A program made the position numbers and the translations under genes. From Xiphydria camelus (lineage: Eukaryota > Arthropoda > Insecta > Hymenoptera > Xiphydriidae): a stretch of DNA of 64,000 nt. How positions within the stretch are numbered: the first letter of the stretch is position 1; the number at the start of each line of letters is the position of its first letter. The stretch lies in NCBI GenBank assembly GCA_963678675.1, contig OY783193.1, positions 24,049,309-24,113,308 on the forward strand, in the 5' to 3' direction. Below are positions 32,251-43,725 of this stretch, piece by piece. The notes beneath the pieces are model-generated. The model did no database searches. It had not been told where the DNA came from and worked only from the letters and a program-made list of their open reading frames with translations.

Positions 32251-33054
32251 AGTATTACTGCAGAACGAGTAGGTAAGTAGATTTTCATGAACTCATGATT
32301 TTCTGACTTGTCATCTCGTACAGGTGCAACTGAAGAGGATCTAGCTCGTGTCCTGTCCACAAAAAGATGACTCGATGGACATTGGAGAATGTCAGACTTG
32401 TCACCGAGCGCCTATATCCCACTGTGCATTAATTGCAATACGCGTTTCTCCTTTCAACTATTCCAGCGTTAAATAACTTTTACTTCTTTCAAGCTAATAA
32501 CCTTTTTTGAACTGTTCGTGGTAGGTGGCAGCGATCGATAATAGCGACTCGTCGTAGACAAGTTCGTCTATTAAAACTAAAAAGCAATTCGGTGTACTGA
32601 ACTACTACTGCGATAATGTGCCCGAGCTCACGGTCTATTCTGCGATTAACATTAACTTAATCGTGATTATGCTCAGGTGATGGGTGTTCCAAAAAAGTAA
32701 AGTTGATACTAATCATCGGATGCTGTAAGCTGACTTGCTAGTGTATGCTTTGCAACTGGAAAATCATCGCAGGAATAATTTGTCTACGATTAGTCACAAT
32801 CATTGATCGCTGCCCCCTACGATGAACAGTTTGTACAAGGTAAATACTTTGAAAGAAGTGAAAGTTATTTAAAACAGGAATAATTGAAACGAAAAGCGCA
32901 TATTGCAATAAATGTACCGTGGCTAATAGGCGCTCGGTGACAAGTCTGATATTCTCCGATGTCCATCGAGTCATCTTTTTACGGACAGGACACGAGCTAG
33001 GTCCTCTTCGGTTGCACCTGTACGAGATGACATGTCAGAGTCTGCAGTAATACT
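32251..33054. repeat. Family D foldback, copy 3
   Basis: AGTATTACTGCAGAACGAGT and the end TCTGCAGTAATACT bound the element, which matches 10991-11810 closely, including the GTAAGCTGACTTGCTAGTGT centre. It is inserted in a family E arm. Confidence 0.7.
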
Positions 33055-33461
33055 GAATGAGATAAAAGTGAGGTACATGTACACTTCACGTTTGACAGTT
33101 CGGTATATAAATTCGAACTTGGGATAGTATAATACGAAAAAAGGGACTATATCGATAAAGAAAAAATAAGAATAAAGTAGTTACTACATTACTGTAATCC
33201 AATACCATTGTATCCCTTATTTTTCTGCCACGACTTTGATAGTTGATAGTGAATAAAAATCAAATTTATTAGCTGATCCATCCACTATCAACAATCAAAG
33301 GCGTGGCAGAAAAATAAGGGATACAATAAAATTGGATTACAATAATGGAGTAACTACTTTAAACACTTGGGGAAACTAACCGAAGAAACCCGAATAATTA
33401 TCTTATCACCTGTACACTTGATTTCGAGGTTACATGCTTCGATCTCCCGATCCCGAATTGA
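33055..33461. repeat. Family E foldback fragment
   Basis: The E arms meet at the centre near 33265, and the right arm is cut after about 100 bp. No gene is present. Confidence 0.6.
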
Positions 33462-33655
33462 CAGCTACCGGGAGATCAGGGGGGCCTTCCTCGAGTCACT
33501 CGTATCTTTGCGTGCACGCAACTCAGCGAAGAGACCAATCAGGTTCAAGTATTCCGTTGCGGCGGGGGTCCTGATTGGTCTACTCGCTAAGAAACGTATA
33601 CGCATCTTTGCGAGTAGAACAATCAGGACCCCCACCACAACGGAATACTTGATCT
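33462..33655. mobile_element. Family Q MITE, copy 2
   Basis: The core CCACCACAACGGAATACTTG and its inverted partner CAAGTATTCCGTTGCGGCGG are present. The outer GGGGCCCC ends are eroded. Confidence 0.65.
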
Positions 33656-33884
33656 GGAACAGTTAATAGATGATTTTTATTCGCATTGGCATGCTTATGA
33701 TGATATTTGCAATGAATGTTCTACTCGGATTGAAATGAGTCGTAAGGTCAGCATCGAAGCTGTAAATGATGTACTAATAATTACATTAAATTTATTTATG
33801 AGTAAGGGCGAAATTTCAGCGGTGCATGCAAAAGGATCTCTTAAAACTATTCCAACGTCTCGAGTTAATATATGTAACAACATA
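33651..33884 (+). pseudogene. USP-like domain relic, N-terminal part, copy 4
   Basis: The frame from 33651 is open for 78 codons. It reads DLEQLIDDFYSHWHAYDD, then the zinc-ribbon-like CNEC, then VSIEAVNDVLIITLNLF and KGSLKTIPTSRVNICNNI. The CNEC...I...P/NDVLIITL order matches the central part of ubiquitin-specific proteases before the catalytic-His segment. It ends where a poly-C-ended foldback is inserted. The continuing half is seen at 12.2, 22.2 and 38.7 kb but not here. Confidence 0.6.
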
Positions 33885-34416
33885 CCCCCCCCCCCCCCTT
33901 CAAAACATCGACGATGTATGATATAGCACGAATTAATAAAATAGCTCCCTTTCCAAAGTAATCATGTAACAACTTACGAATCACCAAAGATAATGAAAAA
34001 ATTATGATAAAATTAATGAAATCATTACCGCCAAATTAATGAAAGCAAGTGTGTTGTCAAGGTATGTTGCGTTAATGAGAGAAATAGTACATATTTCCAT
34101 ACAATGGTTAATTGAGGATATATTCTCAGTTTCAGTGGAACTTCTCTCTTGGTTTTTTTTCCCTCTATATTATTTTTAGTCTCTGTAGTAAAGTTTACCA
34201 TTGTATGGAATTATGTACTATTTCTCTCATTAACGCAACATACCTTGACAACACACTTGCTTTCATTAATTTGGCGGTCATGATTTCATTAATTTTATCA
34301 TAATTTTTTCATTATCTTTGGTGATTCGTAAATTGTTACATGATTACTTTGGAAAGGGAGCTATTTTATTAATTTGTGCTATATCATACATCGTCGATGT
34401 TTTGAAGGGGGGGGGG
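33885..34416. mobile_element. Foldback element with poly-C/poly-G ends
   Basis: A run of C followed by TTCAAAACATCGACGATGTA is mirrored at the right by TACATCGTCGATGTTTTGAA and a run of G. The arms are about 230 bp, with GTGTTGTCAAGGTATGTTGC in both. The homopolymer termini are unusual. They may be assembly- or polymerase-sensitive, so the exact ends are uncertain. Confidence 0.8.
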
Positions 34417-34599
34417 ATTTCATTTCTTTTTTCATTAATTTTCTTTCGTGCTCTTTTGTCAGATAAATATGAAACATTTTTTTAAATGATAGAATGTGGT
34501 CAATTATTATTATTGCCGAGTTCGATTGTGTATTGAACTGAAGCGTGATATGAAGCTTATTAATATTATACATTTACTGTATGGTTTGTTATCTACTTG

Positions 34600-35495
34600 C
34601 TTTAGTGGATAGAAAAAAAATACGCAACTGTACGCATCTGAAGCTCAAGACCGACTGCTTTTCCAGCGAAATTCCGTACACCGTGAGACAAAGGTTCGAC
34701 GAGGGACCGACATATGTACCTCTCGGGGTACGGAACGCTGCGATAAAGCTGCCAATCGTAAGGGCCTTTGCACACGACGTTTTTTAAACTAGCTGACGAT
34801 GCGCCTTTTTGATGAGCGCGTTCGCTGCGCGTCATCAGCGCGTATTAGCAGGTTGTATTAGCAAGGATCGTGTGTAAAAGTCACAACTTGCCGACTGCCT
34901 TGCGTTTGCTGAGCGTCCTAATCGCGTATAACACGCGTCGTCAGCTAGTTTAAAAAACGTCGTGTGCAAAGGCCCTTAGTTGTGACGTAGGCAGGGTTCT
35001 CAGGTAAGGAGACCCCTGGGGCCCCTTTCTCTTACTCACTCGCAAGAGAAACGTATACGTTTCTTAGCGAGTAGACCAATCAGGACCCCCACCACAACGG
35101 AATACTTGATCCTAATTGGTCTATTGGCTAAGATGCGTATACGCAACTTTGCGAGTGAGTTAGAGAAAGGGGCCCCTGATCGCTTTATCGCGTAGTTTCC
35201 GACAAGGCGGAGAAAAGAGCGGCGTGGCGCGTCACTACACATTCATTGTTGTCAGCCGACGTATCGTGTGTTAACAGTTTGAAAACAATTGAACATCGAA
35301 TTTCGCAACTAGAACGCACTCAATGATAAACGGAAAATCGGTAAAAATGTTTTCAGCCTAGATGACGAATTTAAAAATTATGAATGATAAATAAAATCAC
35401 CAACATGTAATGATTTTATAATTAATGTTTCGATAATATTTACATTTTCCCCAGAACAATTCGTTCGTGAAAGAAGTCATAAAAATCGTAAATAA
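34600..35495 (+). repeat. Family X copy 3, the most complete
   Basis: This contains the TAGTGGATAGA start, the EIPYTVRQRFDE frame, the GGGCC MITE (34762-34975), a Q MITE (35019-35177) and the long right part. The right end meets the inverted-duplication arm at 35496. Confidence 0.75.
35019..35177. mobile_element. Family Q MITE, copy 3 (complete)
   Basis: GGGGCCCCTTTCTCTTACTC at the left and its complement at the right define the ends. X copies at 361 and 21340 lack the insert, so the insertion point after GAGACCCCT is clear. Confidence 0.8.
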
Positions 35496-37570
35496 AAAAA
35501 TTGATACGTAAAATACTCTCCAAAAAAGATTTGAAATCAATTAAGATCGCCATGTTCAAGAGTTATATATAAAAAGTAAAAGGCATCATTTGAAAGGAAA
35601 ATTATTGTAAATCAAGTGACTACAAAATTCGACTAAAAAAATTTATAAAAAAATTTTAATAAACAAATAATAGTATATACAAATAATACGTATGTGTATA
35701 ATAACATATAATATAAAACAGTTTTTATAGAAAAATTGTTAGATGTGAAACATCGAAATTCTTCTTTGTAGAAAGTACCTATGCGATAGGAAGGATGGAC
35801 CACGCGTCCGTCGAAAGAACACGTGCGCCAGTGCGCATTTGTATTTATGACTGTGATACTATTAAACAGTACTTACCGATGACAGAGTTAAGAGAGAGTA
35901 AACTAAATGCGCTTTTTGAATAAGAGACAACGGTTCTCTCGTACCGTTTAATAGTACCACAGTCATAAATACAAATGCGCACTGGCGCACGTGTTCTTTC
36001 GACGGACGCGTGGTCCATCCTTCCTATCGCATACTTTCTACAAAGAAGAATTTCGATGTTTCACATCTAACAATTTTTCTATAAAAACTGTTTTATATTA
36101 TATGTTATTATACACACACGTATTATTTGTATATACTATTATTTATATCTCTATTTTTGGTTTTCTTTCAATTGTATTCACTTCATTTGACAATGATCAA
36201 TACTTGTTTCTATTTTATAATGTCATGATCACTCATAATATTGTCACTATCACTCATATTTAACTGCAATACTTGCAAACAATCACACAACAAAACTAAG
36301 TATGTAATAGTTCATCTGCACAACACATCACCGGCATTTTTATATTTTTAACCCTTATGTGAATAACCAGCCGGAATGGCGTTGTATTATCAATGTCTAT
36401 TGAGTCTCGAGCAGGAGTTGGTCTTTACACAGAGAATTGCGAACATTAAGTGATTGTAAAAGCAGCTAGTGGGGCAGGGGTATGCTTCGACTTTGTTTTT
36501 CTATGCATGGTGGGAGAAGCAAATTCTTCGAAACCACCGAGCTGGAGCATGAAAATTGGCGCCGGGAGAGTACGGAGATTCAGCGCCGTTCGGTTGGTGC
36601 TATCCCCGAAGAAGTACACGTGCACCGCAATAGTCGAATTTATTGCGGGTCTGCAATTTGTCCGAGGAGAGCATAAAAGGCAGAGGGTTTCTGTTGCCTC
36701 CCGCGAGGCTCCTGAAATCTGAGCACGTGGTCGAGGCCCTTCGCTTGCGACCCGGCGCCTATCACTCTCGCTAGACTGAGTTATTATCTATTTAGCCGGT
36801 CAAATAGACTGAAATTTCTCTGGCAGTAAATTTTTATCGTGTATCCACTGCAATCTAGCTAGATTTATTTTTCTCAACCGAGATTATAGACTAACTCTCG
36901 CTAGATTGTTCTCAATGCTGTGTCCACTTGAGTAAATCTAGCTGAAAACGAAAGAACACGTTCGCCAGTGCGCATTTGTATTTATAATTGTGATACTATT
37001 AAACAGTACAAATCGTTGTGTCTAATTCAAAAAGCGCATTTAGTTTACTCTCTCTTAACTCTGCCATCAGTCGCTGTTCCGTCTCGCGATAAACGGAATT
37101 CGACACAACGGTTCGTACCGTTTAATGGTATCACAGTCATAAATACAAATGCGCACTGGGGCGCACGTATTCTTTCAACGGATGCGTGGTCCATCCTTCC
37201 TATCGCATACTTTCTACAAAGAAGAATTTCGATGTTTCACATCTAACAATTTTCCTATACAAACGGTATTTAAATGTTATTTTTAAACGTGCTAACCAAT
37301 GATCAATCAATCCTCATGCTTTCATTAATGAGGGTAAATACTGCTTCGTACACCGATACAGTGAGCGTGAAGTAGTAAGTGGTTAAGCCAGGGCTCGGTG
37401 AAAGGGGACCATTGAGTCGTGACGGAGAGAGCCGATGAGATATATAGAATAGATATAGATATAGAGGCAATGTTGAACGTTCGCCTGGCCTTAGCGTATT
37501 TAGCCACTCCAGCGACGTTTCACGAGCAGCCGGTCTCACCCCCGAAGCGCGGCATAAGATGTTTCACATC
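35496..37570. repeat. Right arm of the 2.1-kb inverted duplication
   Basis: This is the complement of 25583-27812. It includes GAGCATAAAAGGCAGAGG (36670-36687), a TATA-like box, in a GC-rich 400-bp core. That core could be a promoter of the unknown element. Long frames (36450-36722, 36968-37246) are shared with the other arm and unrecognised. A hairpin of the AAACTATGCGG family follows at 37571. Confidence 0.85.
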
Positions 37571-38702
37571 TAAACTATGCGGTTTTTTCACCGTTTCAGT
37601 AATTTTAACGAATCGGTGGAAACCGGATATTATGTTCATAACATAGCATTCGATTTGCACCGATTTGTTAAAATTATCGAAACAGTGAATAAACTGCACA
37701 GTGTTTACGGGCTGTAAGCCAACTCTAACTATCGACTCGATCTCTGCCGGTATAAATGAAAAATTTATTCTGGTCTTTATCAATCTATCATTAGAGAATA
37801 ATCAATTTATATGGTGTAACTAAGCATAATTTTGGTTATAACCATACATATATTTATTGAGAAAATTCGATGTAAAAATTGAGGGGTGGAGAAGGCAGAC
37901 ATAAAGATACACGGGTTCTCGCTGCTCACTTTACGCCGAGATGAACGAACATACCTACTACACGCTTACTGTATTGGTGTACGAAGCAGTACGGAGCGTT
38001 CTTGTATGGACGCCGCGTTCCAGTGTGCGAGCCTTCGTACACACGTACATGATGTCCCGACCCGAGCAGAACCGCACAGTTACAGGGACCTTGAAATTTA
38101 CCGTCGGCTGGGCTTTGTACAAATACCGACTGGTCACGAGTCGTCGCCACAAAGGGAAGAGTACGTGAGTATGAAGGCCGGACGGTGGCGACGCCAGCAG
38201 GCTAGTGGCGAAAGCACGAAACCACGAAATCTCGTATGGATGGATTGACTATTGAACGCAAAGGCGTTCCAATTCCTGTATACCGTATGTCCCACTCTGT
38301 ACGGGCCAGTTTGAAAGTTACCTTCAGGGAGGCTTGGTCGGTAATCGAAACATTTAATACCGGTAGAAGTCGAGTCGGTAGTTAGAGTTGGTGTCAATTC
38401 GGGAGATCGAAGCGTCTAACCTCGAAATTATGAATTTGTGAATAATGGTGAATAATTTCCATTATTCACAAATTCATAATTTCGAAGTTAGACGCTTCGA
38501 TCACCCGAATTGACACCAACTCTAACTATACCGACTCGACTTCTACCGGTATTAAATGACTCAAGTACCGACCAAGCCTCCCCGAAGGTAACTTCAAACT
38601 GGCCCGTACAGAGTGGGACATACGGTAGATACTCTCGGTCGGAGGGTTCGGTTGGACGGTCGGACGGTTTTATTAATTCGATAATCTCGACCGAGATTAT
38701 TG
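37571..38702. repeat. Hairpin then family G foldback, copy 2
   Basis: 37571-37700 is the same hairpin as at 709-843. 37761-38702 is G, with its centre near 38450 (TGAATAATGGTGAATAATTT) and the outer hairpin ATAATCTCGACCGAGATTAT. Open frames here are short and mirrored. Confidence 0.7.
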
Positions 38703-38898
38703 ATATACTGTCATAAGTGGTATCTTTACATGTGATGAAACAATTCGTCATGGTCATTGGAAGAGTATACTTAGAGAGAGTTGAAGGTAAAACGTCTTCA
38801 TGGATTTCTGTAGACGACCAAAATATAAGAAAAATCCGATGGCCTGTAAATTTGAAAGCGGTATATGTTTTATTTCTTCAAAATACTAAGGCAAAGTG
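38703..38898 (+). pseudogene. USP-like domain relic, C-terminal part, copy 5
   Basis: The frame reads VMKQFVMVIGRVYLERVEGK, then WISVDDQNIRKIRWPVN and LKAVYVLFLQNTKAK, with stop TGA. In the neighbouring frame RHGHWKS shows an intact catalytic-position His, so one frameshift separates the two parts. It is followed by the TATAAGGGCTCTCTAGTC tail shared with the other copies. Confidence 0.6.
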
Positions 38899-39049
38899 AA
38901 AAATATAAGGGCTCTCTAGTCTATAAATCCCTTTCAAAATATCACGAGAATAAATCAAAAGTAAGTAAGTGGTTATAATTAATTGGCTCGTATCGGTATA
39001 AAATGTGAGACTTTAATTTTGTGGTAATAGAAAGCTATTCTTCTACACC

Positions 39050-39258
39050 CGGGGACACGGTATCTGTCGCTGGTGACTTTTTTTAAACGTTATTTTTAAA
39101 CGTACTAACCAATAATTAATAATCCTCATGCTTTCATTAACGAGAGTAGACGCCACCGTAGCTAATGAGCGCATGAGAATTAATTATTAATTGGTTAGTA
39201 CGTTCAAAAATAACGTTTAAAAAAAGTCACCAGCGACAGATGCCGTGTCCCTGGGTAC
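39050..39258. mobile_element. Foldback MITE, ACCC(G/A)GGGACACGG ends
   Basis: This is inserted in the CTTCTAC-TACATG tail (uninterrupted at 12640 and 24470). The arms share the GTCGCTGGTGAC...ACGTACTAACCAAT part with the MITE nested in V. TAC is present on both sides. Confidence 0.75.
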
Positions 39259-39303
39259 ATGTACGTATTCTCCTCATGAATGAATTCCAAAAAGTAATGA
39301 AAT

Positions 39304-40033
39304 CCCCCCACAAAAACAGATTCTCTGTAAAAAAAGGCGGCATGTTCATTCAGTGCCAACAAAAATTGATACCTACGTAAAATACTCTCCAAAAAAGGTT
39401 TGAAATCAATTAAGATCGCCATGTTCAAGATTTATATATAAAAAGTAAAAGGCATCATTTGAAAGGAAAATTATTGTAAATCAAGTTACTAAAAAATTCG
39501 ACTAAAGAATTTATAAAAAAAATTTAATAAAAAAGAACTTGCCGCGTTTTTTCCTTCAAAATAAAAAATTCAGACAGAATTATACTCGATGTTTATGCAC
39601 TTATGATTTTAAATAAATTCATACACTTATATGATACCACTAGTATACCGAATGTCGCACGGGAAACCAATCAGGCGGGGGCCTTCTGAATTTCTCTGAA
39701 TTTGACTTCGGCAGTGCAATTTATGAATTACTCTAGCACCGTCCAAGCACTACCAATTATTCGGTATAGTGGACAAAAGATGAAAACTTAAACGCGGCAA
39801 GTTCTTTTTTATTAAAATTTTTTTATAAATTCTTTAGTCGAATTTTTTAGTAACTTGATTTACAATAATTTTCCTTTCAAATGATGTCTTTTACTTTTTA
39901 TATATAAATCTTGAACATGGCGATCTTAATTGAATTCAAATCTTTTTTGGAGAGTATTTTACGTAGGTATCAATTTTTGTTGGCACTGAATGAACATGCC
40001 GCCTTTTTTTACAGAGAATCTGTTTTTGTGGGA
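39304..40033. repeat. Family F foldback, complete copy
   Basis: CCCCCACAAAAACAGATTCT to its complement. The arms are about 290 bp and nearly perfect. Loop orientation is as in the 12.7-kb copy. Confidence 0.8.
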
Positions 40034-40109
40034 GTTTATTTACCATATAACTTATGTTTTCCATTTGGTAGGTTATAAGTTCTGATACTTCTATTGTCTA
40101 CACAACATA

Positions 40110-40989
40110 CAGGGTGACTTTTTAAAAACTTGCCACCCCAATATCTCAGAAAGTTATAGAGATTTTCTAAAAACAGAAAGTACGATTTCGGTAGTGGAGA
40201 GGGGGAACCAAAATGGCATAATCGGAGACGCACTCCCTCCAACCCCCTTAGGGATAGCCCCCCCAACTTTGTAATCTTAAATGGCAACCCCCCATGTGTG
40301 ATACAACGTTGGAAAGCTCTTTAAAAATGCTTTATAACAACACCAAATTTTGGTACCTTTCGATGAGTAGTTTTCGCGCAAATCGAGAAAGAAACTGCTA
40401 GAAGTAAGGTTTGTCAATTTATTTATTAAAGGTCAATTACGTTACAATACATTTTCGAAATGATTTTCATTGATTTTTTGAACTTTTTCAAATGTTGTTC
40501 TTGAAATTTTGCGACATTCTTGCGTGATTCTCTATTTCAGTTGGTTAATGTTTGCTGGTGTAGTTTGAAAAACAATAGATATCAGATGTCCCCATAAGAA
40601 GAAATCATACGGAGTAAGAGATCAGGTGATGGAAATCATTTCGAAAATGTATTGTAACGTTATTGACCTTTAATAAATAAATTAACAAAACTTACTTCCA
40701 GCAGTTTCTTTCTCGATTTGCGCGAAAACTACTCATCGAAAGGTACACAAATTTGGTGTTGTTGTAAAGCATTTTTAAAGAGCTTTCCAATGCTGTATCG
40801 CACATAGGGGGTTGCTATTTAAGATTGCAAAGTTGGGGGGGCTACCCCTAAGGGGGTTGGAGGGGGTGCGTCTCCGATTATGTCATTTTGGTTCCCCCTC
40901 TCCACTGCTGAAACCGTATTTTCTTTTTTTTTAGAAAATCTCTGTAACTTTGAGATATTTGGGTGGCAAATTTTCAAAATGTCATTCTG
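40110..40989 (-). mobile_element. Mariner-like element with transposase C-terminal relic, copy 1
   Basis: The ends CAGGGTGACTTTTTAAAAAC and complement (CATTCTG variant) are flanked by TA at 40108-40109 and 40990-40991. The TIR arms are about 320 bp and contain CTTGCCACCCCAATATCTC and GGTTGGAGGG...CCCCTAAGGG. Between them, about 40442-40625 on minus encodes TPYDFFLWGHLISIVFQTTP, a stop, then RITQECRK and NENHFENVL. This is the C-terminus of a DUF4817/mariner-type transposase, where the SPDLxPxD motif carries the last catalytic acidic residue. It is non-autonomous. Confidence 0.8.
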
Positions 40990-41730
40990 TATAACAGTTA
41001 TACATGGTATTCCACTCAAGAAGTTCGTAAAATATACCTATATCTTAATAAGAATTTCGCCAATCCTGTCAACCAATTAAAAAATTTTACTAAATGACGA
41101 ATTAAGTAGTGATTAACTGATCCTGAAACAGACAAATAATTTATTCCGCCGACCATTGTAGTCTTGCTATTTGTCGACGAGATAAATGTCGTCAAAATGA
41201 AGTGTACCTCATATGGACCTCCTGAACGAAATACCTTGTACATTTCTAATTTTTAATAATTCCGTACTGCTTTTTAAGAAGTTAACACAGATCGGTAACT
41301 ACTTTATACTCATAAATACTACTTATTCAACAAGGTAACATCGATTATATTACGAATTTAGGATAACTGATTTAATCTAAATATAATATGCGCATTTAAG
41401 AATAACAATTTCTTCAGGCACGGGCCCGCTAAGTAGCGTTTTGAACATTGATAGCCTGCTTTGGGTATAGTCATTTGTCACTTCGATCTCGGTTATTTTT
41501 CTTGGGCTTGATTATACCGAATGATTTGCAGGTTTGGCGGCAGGAGATATGTGAAGAATTAATTGAATATCTCCTACTAACTATATCCCTACTAAAGCGC
41601 TTTGGTGGCTATCATAATTAAATGTGCTGTTGTGTCAATTGCACGCTAGATAGCGCTATTCTTTTTGGAACACTTCAAGAGAGCGATTCGTGCATAGCTC
41701 TTACAGCTATCGGTATACCTGACATACATG
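40990..41730. other. Sequence between two mariner copies, no gene
   Basis: No frame, repeat match or inverted repeat stands out. The sequence is moderately AT-rich and apparently single-copy. Confidence 0.5.
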
Positions 41731-42597
41731 CAGGGTGATGTTTTGAAAACTTGCCACCCCAATATCTCAGAAAGTTACAGAGATTTTCTAAAAAAAGAAA
41801 ATACGGTTTAAGCAGTGGAGAGGGGAAACCAAAATGACATAATCGGAGACGCACCCCCTCCAACCCCCTTAGGGGTAGCCCCCCAAACTTTGTAATCTTA
41901 AATAGCAACCCCCTATGTGCGATACAGCGTTAGAAAGCTCTTTAAAAATGCTTTACAACAACGCCAAATTTTGGTACCTTTCGATGAGTAGTTTTCGCGC
42001 AAATCGAGAAAGAACCTGCTAGAAGTAAGTTTTGTTAATTTATTTATTAAAGGTCAATTATGTTACAATACATGTTCGAAATGATTTCCGTCACCTGATC
42101 CTACTCCGTATGATTTCTTCTTATGGGGACATCTCAAATCTATTGTTTTTCAAACTACACCAGCAAGCATTAACCAACTGAAACAGAGAATTACGCAAGA
42201 ATGTCGTAAAATTTCAAGAACATTTGAAAAAGTTCGAAAAATCAATGAAAATCATTTCGAGAATGTATTGTAACGTAATTGACCTGTAATAAATAAATTG
42301 ACAAAACGTACTTCTAGCAGTTTCTTTCTCGATTTGCGCGACAACTACTCATCGAAAGGTACCAAAATTTGGTGTTGTTATAAAGCATTTTTAAGAGCTT
42401 TCCAACGTTGTATCACACATGGGGGGTTGCCATTTAAGATTACAAAGTTGGGGGGTGCTATCCCTAAGGGGGTTGGAGGGAGTGCGTCTCCGATTATGTC
42501 ATTTTGGTTCCCCCTCTCCACTGCCGAAATCGTACTTTTTGTTTTTAGAAAATCTCTGTAACTTTGTGAGATATTGGGGTGGCAAGTTTTCAAAATG
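41731..42597 (+). mobile_element. Mariner-like element with transposase relic, copy 2
   Basis: CAGGGTGATGTTTTGAAAAC starts it. The right TIR is cut after CAAGTTTTCAAAATG by family D sequence. The plus-strand relic 42090-42273 reads SPDPTPYDFF, then LWGHLKSIVFQTTPASINQL after one extra T, and ends NENHFENVL-TAA. The relic lies in the opposite orientation to that in copy 1 (40110-40989). Confidence 0.75.
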
Positions 42598-43091
42598 TGC
42601 TCCACTGAGCACTGTCACTACAAGTCCGACGTTGTCTGATGTCCACCGAGTCATCTTCTTCAGCATAGGACACGAGTTGCATCCTCTGTTTGCACTTATA
42701 CAAGAGGACATGTAAGAAAACCGTCAAAGAGTTCATAAAAATCTTGTAACCTACTCGTCGTACAGTAATACGAAATATCAGTGGTACTGCCGAATTAACA
42801 GCTATCGGGAAATCATGTGTTTCAAACTTTTCGCTCTTTCGCAGTGCATTCTTACGAAGCTAACTCTAATTGAAGGAATCAGAAGCCAAGGGGTCCAAGC
42901 CGAGTTTTTGTCAATATCGAGTTAAGTGCAGAAATCAAAACTTATAATATATACATTTACTAGGTGGCAAAGAGATCGAAGCATAAAACAAGTCTTATAG
43001 CTGCCATTTATTCGTAAGAAATTTGACTACTTACCCCCCCCCCCCCCCCCCCCATATTTTAACAGTTGCTTAGAGCTAAACGGGTCCAAGT
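42598..43091. repeat. Half of family D, then unassigned sequence with a poly-C run
   Basis: 42598-42780 matches the right arm of D (GTCATCTTCTTCAGCATAGG). From 42781 to 43091 I see no feature other than about 20 C in a row near 43033-43053. Confidence 0.55.
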
Positions 43092-43681
43092 ATACTTTTT
43101 TCGGGACATTCTTTTGTGGAGTGCGATCAAGATTTTCCTGTTATTGAAAAAGCAAAGAGACGGCTAACTCACATTTTTACTGCCGATGATTGGGTTAATT
43201 TTATAGCAGGAATCAGTAGAAAATTTAATGTAGTGGAAATGCAGCCTCAGGATTTTAAGTCTATATCTTCCATGGAAAACATAATGAAAATAATATAACA
43301 TAATATAACATAATGAAATCAAATCTTACAGGAGTAAGTAAAATGCAATGGCTACATTTCGAAAAAAAGTATCCATTCAAACTTTTTTATGCGGAAGTTT
43401 ATAACACTGATTTACCTTTTGAACAAATGGATTTTTCTAAAAATGCTGCCTTGCGTGGTAGACCTAGAAAAGTACTTCTACCTGCAATTTATGACAATCC
43501 TCCAAAAAAAGTAGCCAAATTCAATAACATGTTGCAGCTTCTATCGTATGTACCACCAATACACCATGATTCTTATAAGTCGTTGAATCCAGAACAGTCG
43601 TTGAATGCAGGGCAACAAACAAATGGACGAAACGATGAGAATAATACTCTCGGTGACATCGTTGAATCGGATGATGAGTAG
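43092..43681 (+). pseudogene. DUF7869-like transposon protein, C-terminal relic
   Basis: The first frame (43092-43298) has LFSGHSFVECDQDFPVIEKA and DDWVNFI. A second frame (43313-43681) has GVSKMQWLHFEKKYPFKLF, then LRGRPRKVLLP and LQLLSYVPPIHHDSYKSL. The GHSxxxCDxDFxxIEK start and the YVPPIHHxxY end are, as I recall, typical of a large invertebrate transposon-associated family (DUF7869-like); the name is uncertain. The two frames are separated by a short tandem of CATAATATAA that breaks the reading frame. The upstream catalytic part is absent. Confidence 0.5.
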
Positions 43682-43725
43682 TATCAATACAAAACGTGAC
43701 AAAACCTGTATCTATTTTCTATTAA

